This document shows positions 1 to 5,156 of a stretch of DNA of 5,816 bases, piece by piece. The translations under genes and the position numbers were made by a program. Numbering within the stretch: the stretch's first letter is position 1; every line of letters starts with the position of its first letter. Source of the DNA: an uncultured bacterium (GTDB lineage: Bacteria; Bacillota; Clostridia; Lachnospirales; Lachnospiraceae); contig CAMBUC010000145.1 of NCBI GenBank assembly GCA_945871045.1, positions 1 to 5,816 on the forward strand. The letters run 5' to 3'. The notes beneath the pieces were generated by a model. It ran no database searches. It worked only from the letters and a program-made list of their open reading frames with translations, and was not told the DNA's origin.

Positions 1-1172
1 GTCAGATGGAGCAGGCTTTTGTGGATGCAATGGCAGAGGGAGATATGGAACTGGCTTCCCGGTGCATGGATGAACGTGCGAAAGCAGATGCGGAATATGA
101 AAAAGAGAAAAAGCGCTTAGAGCGTAAAAAGCACCGCAAGACTCCGGTAGTAGGAGAAGCAGAGATCGCAGAGGTGGTGTCCAAGTGGACAAAGATCCCC
201 ATGAAGCGTCTCACAGAGGGCGAGGCGGATCGTTTACGCCGTTTGGAAAAGATCCTTCACAAGCGTGTGATCGGACAGGAAGAAGCCGTTGGAGCCGTGG
301 CAAGAGCCGTTCGAAGAGGACGTGTCGGATTAAAAGACCCGAATCGTCCGATCGGTTCCTTCTTGTTCTTAGGGCCAACCGGAGTCGGAAAAACAGAGAT
401 CTCAAAAGCACTCGCAGAAGCGATCTTTGGCAATGAGCAGGCGATGATCCGGGTGGATATGTCTGAATATATGGAAAAGCACAGCGTTTCAAAAATGATC
501 GGTTCCCCTCCGGGTTATGTTGGATTTGACGAGGGCGGACAGTTAAGTGAAAAAGTACGCCGCAATCCGTACTCTGTCATCTTGTTTGATGAGATCGAGA
601 AAGCACATCCCGATGTGTTTAATATTTTGTTACAGGTGTTGGATGACGGGCGGATCACGGATTCCCAGGGACGCCGGGTTGATTTTAAGAATACGATCAT
701 CATCATGACAAGCAATGCCGGTGCCCAGTCCATCGTGGCACCGAAGAAACTGGGTTTTGCATCTGTAGAAAATGAAAAGCAGGATTATGAGCGCATGAAA
801 TCCCTTGTGATGGAAGATGTATCACGCATTTTCAAACCGGAGTTTTTGAATCGAATCGATGAAACCATTGTCTTCCGTATGCTCAACAAAGAAGATATGA
901 AGAAGATCGTAACGATCCTGTCCAAGACCCTTGTAGAGCGCTGCAAGAGCCAGATGGATATCGACCTTGTGATCACGGAACCGGTCAAAGCGTATATCGT
1001 AGAAAAAGCCTATGATCCAAAGTATGGTGCGCGCCCGCTTCGCAGAATGATCCAGTCAAAAATCGAGGATCAGCTGGCAGAGGAGATCTTAGCCGGCAGA
1101 GCCAAAAAAGGCGATACTGTACGAGTGGGTATCAAGAAAAAAGAACTTGTGTTTGAGGTAAAAAATAACTAG
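1..1172 (+). CDS. clpC: ATP-dependent Clp protease ATP-binding subunit ClpC, C-terminal part (5' end outside window)
   Basis: Hsp100/Clp AAA+ unfoldase that uses ATP to unfold substrates and feed them to the ClpP peptidase in the cytoplasm. The reading frame is open to the left edge (first full codon at base 3), so the N-domain and first ATPase domain lie outside. Residue numbers count from the ATG at base 6, which is internal. Residues 1-45 are a charged, UVR-like coiled segment of the middle region. The second ATPase domain follows: Walker A GPTGVGKT (123-130), pore loop GYVG (170-173), Walker B LFDE (193-196), sensor-1 Asn 237 in TSN, Arg finger R283 in FLNRIDE, and sensor-2 GARPLRR (341-347). 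The LGF tripeptide at 249-251 sits where ClpP-binding loops occur, which favours ClpC over ClpB. In Bacillus clpC is followed directly by radA; here a small gene intervenes. No terminator is seen after the stop, so read-through into the next gene is plausible. Confidence 0.96.
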   Translation, partial: QMEQAFVDAMAEGDMELASRCMDERAKADAEYEKEKKRLERKKHRKTPVVGEAEIAEVVSKWTKIPMKRLTEGEADRLRRLEKILHKRVIGQEEAVGAVARAVRRGRVGLKDPNRPIGSFLFLGPTGVGKTEISKALAEAIFGNEQAMIRVDMSEYMEKHSVSKMIGSPPGYVGFDEGGQLSEKVRRNPYSVILFDEIEKAHPDVFNILLQVLDDGRITDSQGRRVDFKNTIIIMTSNAGAQSIVAPKKLGFASVENEKQDYERMKSLVMEDVSRIFKPEFLNRIDETIVFRMLNKEDMKKIVTILSKTLVERCKSQMDIDLVITEPVKAYIVEKAYDPKYGARPLRRMIQSKIEDQLAEEILAGRAKKGDTVRVGIKKKELVFEVKNN

Positions 1173-1198
1173 TCAAATGGCAAGGATTCATTTATAAT
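1170..1198 (+). promoter_or_regulatory. Probable sigma-A promoter of the small gene, overlapping the clpC stop codon
   Basis: A perfect TATAAT -10 box lies at 1193-1198. Seventeen bases upstream, TAGTCA (1170-1175) matches four of six bases of TTGACA, and its first three bases are the clpC stop codon. Transcription would start near 1205, giving a leader of about 105 bases before the ATG at 1310. The -10 box and spacing are strong and the -35 is weak. Confidence 0.6.
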
Positions 1199-1213
1199 GG
1201 GTTTATCGAAAAG

Positions 1214-1287
1214 ACATAGGGAGAAGACACTACCTATGTGAGGAAACACTACATTAAAGCGGCGGCTGTCTATGCAAACACTGCCGC
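1214..1287 (+). promoter_or_regulatory. Structured 5' leader with two hairpins
   Basis: The first hairpin is a perfect 7-bp stem, ACATAGG (1214-1220) with CCTATGT (1233-1239), around a 12-base loop. The second pairs GCGGCGG (1259-1265) with CTGCCGC (1281-1287), including one G-U pair, and continues after a bulged C with TGT (1267-1269) to ACA (1278-1280). The 3' arm of hairpin 1 can also pair with ACAT (1251-1254), and the heptamer ACACTAC occurs at 1227-1233 and again at 1246-1252. I do not recognise a known riboswitch class. The ribosome binding site at 1298 lies outside both stems. This may be a protective or regulatory leader, or chance structure. Confidence 0.4.
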
Positions 1288-1297
1288 AGGATTACTT

Positions 1298-1303
1298 AGG
1301 AGG
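1298..1303 (+). promoter_or_regulatory. Ribosome binding site that fixes the start of the small gene
   Basis: AGGAGG, a perfect anti-16S match, ends six bases before the ATG at 1310. It decides against the longer frame opening at a GTG at 1238, which has no such site and would translate through both leader hairpins. Confidence 0.85.
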
Positions 1304-1309
1304 ACAGAC

Positions 1310-1720
1310 ATGAGTGTAGTAAGTGAATTGATCCGTTCAGAGGCAGACGGCAGTCTTAGTTTTGGAGACTATACATTAGGAGCAAAGGCAAAACTTGATA
1401 ATTTTGAGCATGCCGGAGCAAAATTTAAGGTGAAAACTTTTCGTGAGATCACAAAACTCGAGAAGAATGACATGTTTGCATATGAATCTGTACCGGGTAC
1501 AGCAGTTTTAAATATGACTTCAGGTGACGGCGTGGTAAGTTTTTCGGTAGAAGGTCCGGAAGATGCAGAGATCACCCTCGGCTTAGAGGAAGAAACTTCT
1601 TATGAGGTGAGTATCGGAGGAGTAGCAGCAGGTACGATGGTCACCAACCTTGGCGGAAAACTGACTATCAGCGTAGAGTTAAACGGTGAGCCGGTAGCAG
1701 TTGAGGTGAAAAAGGCATAA
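1310..1720 (+). CDS. Conserved hypothetical small beta-rich protein between clpC and radA
   Basis: A 136-residue protein that I cannot assign to a function. It begins MSVVSELIRSEADGSLSFGD, has no signal peptide, no membrane segment and no cysteine, and looks rich in short beta strands: alternating hydrophobic residues, many G, E and V, and a C-terminal segment with TNLGGKL (about 108-114) followed by a VEL/VEV repeat. The pattern suggests an acidic, soluble beta-sandwich. From memory, similar proteins in Lachnospiraceae are sometimes labelled 'endosialidase' or 'endosialidase chaperone', but nothing here supports sialidase catalysis (no Asp-box, no Arg triad) and I would not transfer that name. 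The start is set by AGGAGG at 1298. It has its own promoter and a strong terminator, so it is probably expressed as a single-gene unit as well as by read-through from clpC. Its position between two stress genes hints at a role in protein or DNA stress, which is inference from location only. Confidence 0.85.
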   Translation: MSVVSELIRSEADGSLSFGDYTLGAKAKLDNFEHAGAKFKVKTFREITKLEKNDMFAYESVPGTAVLNMTSGDGVVSFSVEGPEDAEITLGLEEETSYEVSIGGVAAGTMVTNLGGKLTISVELNGEPVAVEVKKA

Positions 1721-1726
1721 AAGCAG

Positions 1727-1767
1727 AGCCCTTCAAGTAGAAGATACTTTGAGGGGCTTTTTCTTTC
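1727..1767 (+). terminator. Intrinsic terminator after the small gene
   Basis: A 13-bp stem with one bulged T and one G-U pair: the 5' arm is 1727-1739 (AGCCCTTCAAGTA) and the 3' arm 1745-1758 (TACTTTGAGGGGCT), with a GAAGA loop. It is followed directly by a T-rich run (1758-1767). It begins seven bases after the stop codon and lies only 29 bases before the radA start. Confidence 0.9.
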
Positions 1768-1796
1768 AAAACTAGAGAGATGAAAAAGGAGAACGA

Positions 1797-3161
1797 ATGG
1801 CAAAAGGAAAAGCGGCCGTATATTTTTGTCAGTCCTGTGGTTATGAGTCTTCCAAGTGGATGGGGCAATGCCCGGGCTGTCATGAGTGGAATACATTTGT
1901 AGAAGAGTTGGTAGACAAAAAGACAGCAGCAAAAGCAGGGAAAAAACAGGTGGAGTCAAAAGCAAAGCCGCAGACACTGGATGCGATCGAACTGCGAAAG
2001 GAACATCGGATGACAAGCGGTATGCCGGAACTGGACCGGGTGCTGGGCGGCGGAATCGTGCCGGGATCCATGGTTTTAGTAGGCGGAGATCCGGGTATTG
2101 GAAAGTCCACGCTTCTTTTGCAGGTGTGCAAAAATCTGGCAGATCAGCATGTTTCCGTGCTCTATATTTCCGGAGAGGAATCGCTGCAGCAGATCAAGAT
2201 CCGCGCGCAGCGCATCGGCAACTTTACCGGTGATCTGAAGCTGCTCTGCGAGACAAATCTGGAGGACATCCGACAGACCATAGACATGGAAAAACCGCAG
2301 ATCGTAGTGATCGATTCCATCCAGACCATGTATAACGAGGATGTCTCCTCTGCACCCGGTTCGGTGTCGCAGGTGAGGGAATCCACGGCAACACTCTTAC
2401 AGATCGCAAAGGGCAGCGGGGTGACGGTGTTTATCGTCGGACATGTGACGAAGGAAGGCGTGGTCGCCGGGCCCCGTGTGCTGGAACACATGGTGGATAC
2501 GGTGCTCTACTTTGAGGGAGACCGGTATGCGTCATATCGTATCTTACGCGGTGTGAAAAACCGTTTCGGCTCGACAAACGAGATCGGTGTGTTTGAAATG
2601 CGCGGAGACGGGCTTCGTGAGGTGGAAAACCCATCGGAATATATGCTAAGCGGTAAACCGGAAAACGCATCCGGCTCCGTGGTAGCCTGTTCCATGGAGG
2701 GCACACGCCCGATCCTTTTGGAGATCCAGGCACTTGTCTGTCATTCCAATTTTGGTATTCCGAGGCGTACCGCAGCTGGCACGGATGCCAACCGTGTGAA
2801 TCTGTTGATGGCGGTGCTGGAAAAGCGTCTGAATCTGAAGATGTCCGAGTGCGATGCCTACGTCAACATCGCCGGGGGCATCCGCATGAACGAGCCTGCC
2901 ATCGATCTGGGCATCGTGCTGGCGATAGTTTCCAGTTTCAAAAACCGACCCATCGATGAAAAAACGATCTGTTTCGGAGAGGTGGGACTGAGCGGCGAGG
3001 TGCGTGCCGTCAGCATGCCTTCCCAGCGCGTCGCGGAGGCGAAAAAACTGGGATTTACCACCTGTATGTTGCCGCGGGTCTGCATGGACGGACTGCAAAG
3101 CACAGATGGTATCCGACTGGTGCCTGTGAGTAATGTAAGGGAAGCGATCGATATCATTTAG
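1797..3161 (+). CDS. radA: DNA repair protein RadA (Sms)
   Basis: RecA-like ATPase that helps process recombination intermediates by promoting branch migration or unwinding during recombinational repair and transformation. The 454-residue length is normal for the family. An N-terminal zinc finger C11-x2-C14-x10-C25-x2-C28 is intact. A lysine- and alanine-rich linker (about 40-60) follows, then the RecA-fold core with Walker A GGDPGIGKST (96-105), Walker B ending in D173 (VVIDSIQT), and the RadA signature KNRFG (254-258). From about 290 to the end is the Lon-protease-like domain (GTRP 302-305; GIRMNEPAIDLG further on), which in RadA is a proteolytically inactive DNA-binding scaffold. The ATG is preceded by AAGGAG (1786-1791) five bases upstream. 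There is no obvious promoter in the 29-base gap after the upstream terminator, so transcription may depend on leaky read-through from clpC or the small gene. In Bacillus, disA follows radA; here it does not. Confidence 0.97.
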   Translation: MAKGKAAVYFCQSCGYESSKWMGQCPGCHEWNTFVEELVDKKTAAKAGKKQVESKAKPQTLDAIELRKEHRMTSGMPELDRVLGGGIVPGSMVLVGGDPGIGKSTLLLQVCKNLADQHVSVLYISGEESLQQIKIRAQRIGNFTGDLKLLCETNLEDIRQTIDMEKPQIVVIDSIQTMYNEDVSSAPGSVSQVRESTATLLQIAKGSGVTVFIVGHVTKEGVVAGPRVLEHMVDTVLYFEGDRYASYRILRGVKNRFGSTNEIGVFEMRGDGLREVENPSEYMLSGKPENASGSVVACSMEGTRPILLEIQALVCHSNFGIPRRTAAGTDANRVNLLMAVLEKRLNLKMSECDAYVNIAGGIRMNEPAIDLGIVLAIVSSFKNRPIDEKTICFGEVGLSGEVRAVSMPSQRVAEAKKLGFTTCMLPRVCMDGLQSTDGIRLVPVSNVREAIDII

Positions 3162-3196
3162 AAAACATGAGGAAAGCCTGCAAAAGGTGTCTGGGA

Positions 3197-3234
3197 GGGA
3201 TGCGGCCTGTGTGCAGGCTGCATCCCTATTTTAT
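3197..3234 (+). terminator. Probable terminator of radA
   Basis: A 13-bp hairpin with one G-U pair: arms 3197-3209 (GGGATGCGGCCTG) and 3214-3226 (CAGGCTGCATCCC), with a TGTG loop. The following T-run is imperfect (TATTTTAT), so termination could be incomplete. Upstream, AGCCTGC (3175-3181) is a perfect complement of GCAGGCT (3213-3219) inside the 3' arm, and could form a competing helix. Confidence 0.75.
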
Positions 3235-3242
3235 GGAAAAAA

Positions 3243-3390
3243 TTGTTACAATTATATGCAGAAAATAAATGGAAGCTACGGGCAATGGAAGTGGAACTGA
3301 AATGTGATGCTTCTGCGGATGGCGCGCTGGCACAGATCCGGGAGAAAAAATATGCGGACATTTTTTGCAGGAGCAGGTATAAACACAAAA
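3243..3390 (+). pseudogene. Probable remnant of a DUF1703-type AAA-ATPase/PD-(D/E)XK nuclease-like gene
   Basis: In the frame of base 3243, residues near 3273-3353 read WKLRAMEVELKCDASADGAL and continue AQIREKKYADIF. This resembles the C-terminal end of the predicted AAA-ATPase family with a PD-(D/E)XK nuclease-like tail, where a VELKW-x-SA-x-GA-x-x-QI block carries the E-x-K catalytic residues and is followed by a K-x-Y segment. In the next frame, AGINTK (3373-3390) resembles the GIN(Y) strand that normally follows, which suggests a frameshift with loss of intervening sequence. The upstream AAA part is absent and there is no ribosome binding site. The frame then runs into the terminator at 3391. 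I read it as a decayed, untranslated fragment; family assignment is from memory of the motif. Confidence 0.5.
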
Positions 3391-3435
3391 CAGCCCCGGT
3401 TTTCTCTGAAAAGAAAAGCCGGGGCTGAATTTTTT
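3391..3435. terminator. Bidirectional intrinsic terminator downstream of guaB
   Basis: CAGCCCCGG (3391-3399) pairs with CCGGGGCTG (3419-3427), extended inward by TTTTCT (3400-3405) with AGAAAA (3412-3417) across one bulged G. On the plus strand it is followed by six T (3430-3435). On the minus strand the bases beyond it read TTTTGTGTTT (3390 down to 3381). It lies 26 bases past the guaB stop codon, and its main job is probably to end guaB transcription. Confidence 0.9.
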
Positions 3436-3453
3436 GGCTTTGATAGAAGTAAG

Positions 3454-4911
3454 TTAGTTGCTGTCGCTGGCGTAGTTCGGAGCTTCCTTGGTGATATGAA
3501 TATCATGAGGATGGCTCTCACGAAGGGCAGCAGCAGAAATCTTCACGAATTTGCCTTTCTCCTGCAGTTCTGAAATGGTCGGGCATCCGCAGTAACCCAT
3601 ACCGGAACGGATACCGCCGACCATCTGGAATACGGTATCTTCCAAAGATCCCTTATATGCAACACGTCCTTCGACACCTTCGGGAACGAGTTTTCTTGCA
3701 TTTTCCTGGAAGTAACGATCCTTAGAGCCGTTCTCCATAGCGGCGATACTTCCCATGCCGCGGTATACTTTGTATTTTCTTCCCTGATATAACTCGAACG
3801 TACCGGGGGCTTCGTCACAGCCTGCAAACAGGCTGCCCATCATACATACGTTAGCGCCGGCTGCCAGTGCCTTTGTCATATCTCCGGAGTACTTGATACC
3901 GCCGTCAGCGATGATGGGGATATTGTACTCTTTTGCAACTGCATAACAATCCATGATGGCAGAAACCTGAGGAACACCGATACCTGCAACGACACGGGTC
4001 GTACAGATCGAACCGGGTCCGATACCGACCTTTACGGCGTCAGCGCCTGCTTCGATGAGTGCTTTTGTCGCCTCACCGGTGGCGATGTTTCCGGCGATCA
4101 CCTGAAGATCAGGATATTTTGCTTTAATCTTCTTTACCGCCTCGATAATGTTCTTTGAATGTCCGTGAGCAGAATCTACAACGATGACATCTACGTGAGC
4201 ATTTACTAATGCATCTACACGATCCATCATGTTGCCGGTGATTCCCACACCTGCACCGCAGAGCAGACGTCCCTGTGCGTCCTTTGCACTGAGGGGATAT
4301 TTGATCTGCTTTTCAATATCTTTGATCGTGATGAGACCCTTTAAGTTGTTGTCTGCATCAACGATGGGGAGTTTTTCTTTTCTTGCTTTCGCGAGGATCT
4401 GTTTTGCTTCCTCAAGAGTAATGCCTTCCCGTGCAGTGATCAGATTTTCGGAAGTCATGCTCTCCTTGATCTTTTTTGTGAAGTCTGTCTCGAACTTCAG
4501 ATCACGGTTTGTGATGATACCTACCAGTTTTCCGTCTCTTGTGATGGGGACACCGGAAATGCGGAACTTTGCCATGAGATCATCGGCATCCTGTAAGGTA
4601 TGCTCCTCTGATAAAGAGAATGGATCGGTGATGACACCGTTTTCTGAACGTTTTACTTTGTCTACTTCTTCTGCTTGTGCTTCAATCGACATGTTTTTAT
4701 GGATGATTCCGATTCCTCCCTGACGTGCCATTGCAATTGCCATGCGGTGCTCGGTAACCGTATCCATAGCGGCACTCATCATGGGAATGTTTAATGTAAT
4801 GGTGTTTGTCAACTTTGTGGTAAGAGTGATCATGTCAGGAGTTACTTCCGAATACTGCGGAACTAACAGCACATCATCAAAAGTAATGCCTTCACCAATA
4901 ATTGAACCCAT
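3454..4911 (-). CDS. guaB: Inosine-5'-monophosphate dehydrogenase
   Basis: Oxidises IMP to XMP with NAD+, the first committed step of GMP synthesis, in the cytoplasm. The 485 residues match a full-length bacterial enzyme. It opens with the FDDVLLVPQYS strand of the TIM barrel. Two CBS domains (about 94-140 and 151-202) are inserted; they bind purine nucleotides and tune activity. The catalytic loop GIGPGSICTTR places the nucleophile at C303. IMP phosphate contacts are visible as ADGGI (335-339), MGS (358-360) and YRGMGS (383-388). The flap contains the R399-Y400 catalytic pair in KDRYFQ, and the chain ends RESHPHDIHITKEAPNY. No key residue is missing. The ATG is preceded by GAGGA (4919-4923 on the plus strand) at seven bases. 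It is a single-gene unit with its own strong promoter and terminator, divergent from hisA. Confidence 0.98.
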   Translation of the reverse strand: MGSIIGEGITFDDVLLVPQYSEVTPDMITLTTKLTNTITLNIPMMSAAMDTVTEHRMAIAMARQGGIGIIHKNMSIEAQAEEVDKVKRSENGVITDPFSLSEEHTLQDADDLMAKFRISGVPITRDGKLVGIITNRDLKFETDFTKKIKESMTSENLITAREGITLEEAKQILAKARKEKLPIVDADNNLKGLITIKDIEKQIKYPLSAKDAQGRLLCGAGVGITGNMMDRVDALVNAHVDVIVVDSAHGHSKNIIEAVKKIKAKYPDLQVIAGNIATGEATKALIEAGADAVKVGIGPGSICTTRVVAGIGVPQVSAIMDCYAVAKEYNIPIIADGGIKYSGDMTKALAAGANVCMMGSLFAGCDEAPGTFELYQGRKYKVYRGMGSIAAMENGSKDRYFQENARKLVPEGVEGRVAYKGSLEDTVFQMVGGIRSGMGYCGCPTISELQEKGKFVKISAAALRESHPHDIHITKEAPNYASDSN

Positions 4912-4941
4912 TGTTTTATCCTCGCTTTCTGTTTTTGTAAT

Positions 4942-4954
4942 GTACTTCGGTTTT
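4942..4954 (-). promoter_or_regulatory. Possible PurBox-like site in the guaB leader
   Basis: Read on the minus strand, AAAACCGAAGTAC matches 11 of 13 positions of the PurR box described in Gram-positives (AWWWCCGAACWWT). It would lie just downstream of the predicted guaB transcription start. The core CCGAAC has one mismatch (CCGAAG) and no inverted partner site was found, so this is weak. Confidence 0.22.
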
Positions 4955-4964
4955 TATTTACCCT

Positions 4965-4993
4965 ATGATACAAAAAATAAAAAATAATGTCAA
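4965..4993 (-). promoter_or_regulatory. Strong sigma-A promoter of guaB
   Basis: On the minus strand, a perfect TTGACA (4988-4993) is followed after exactly 17 bases by TATCAT (4965-4970), five of six to consensus. The spacer and the region upstream of the -35 are very rich in T/A runs, as in an UP element. The start would fall near 4958, leaving a leader of about 47 bases. Confidence 0.88.
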
Positions 4994-5006
4994 TGGAGGT
5001 ACAAAA

Positions 5007-5028
5007 CTTAATAATATAAAAAATTAAG
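5007..5028. repeat. Short inverted repeat in the AT-rich divergent region
   Basis: CTTAAT (5007-5012) and ATTAAG (5023-5028) are inverted copies separated by ten A/T bases. It sits upstream of the guaB -35 box and between the two divergent genes, so it could be an operator. In such AT-rich DNA it may also be chance. Nothing else definite was seen in 4994-5050. Confidence 0.2.
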
Positions 5029-5114
5029 AAGGAAATATTTTGTTTTTCGTGAAATTGTGCTACACTCTTTAAGATAAATTTAGAAACGCATCGAGATCGT
5101 TGTTCAAAGAAAGG

Positions 5115-5143
5115 TTGACAAGGAATCGGTGCAGATCTTATAA
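5115..5143 (+). promoter_or_regulatory. Candidate hisA promoter
   Basis: TTGACA (5115-5120) is perfect and is followed after 17 bases by TTATAA (5138-5143), or after 18 by TATAAA (5139-5144). The start would fall near 5150, inside the ribosome binding site, giving an almost leaderless message. An alternative upstream start is offered by an extended -10, TGCTACACT (5058-5066), which would give a leader of about 85 bases. Confidence 0.5.
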
Positions 5144-5156
5144 ATGAGGTGAAGCA

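Noticed and set aside
1238..1309. Longer N-terminus for the small gene starting at GTG 1238
   Set aside because: No ribosome binding site there, and the extension would translate the leader hairpins; AGGAGG at 1298 with ATG at 1310 is far better.
1214..1309. Known riboswitch (c-di-GMP, preQ1, fluoride, ZTP, THF classes)
   Set aside because: None of the conserved cores I know from these classes is visible in the leader.
1600..2016. Minus-strand open frame of 138 codons
   Set aside because: It is antisense to the small gene, its terminator and radA, with low-complexity S/L/F-rich translation and no ribosome binding site or family resemblance.
2646..3098. Minus-strand open frame of 150 codons inside radA
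   Set aside because: Shadow of the well-supported radA frame; the translation shows no recognisable motif.
4229..4723. Plus-strand open frame of 164 codons opposite guaB
   Set aside because: Antisense shadow of guaB, which has intact catalytic and CBS motifs through this stretch.
4978..5050. Replication origin or attachment site in the AT-rich spacer
   Set aside because: No DnaA-box cluster, no direct repeats and no integrase nearby; the AT-richness is explained by divergent promoters.
5060..5156. T-box or histidine attenuator leader before hisA
   Set aside because: No T-box consensus, no His-codon-rich leader peptide and no terminator hairpin in this stretch.
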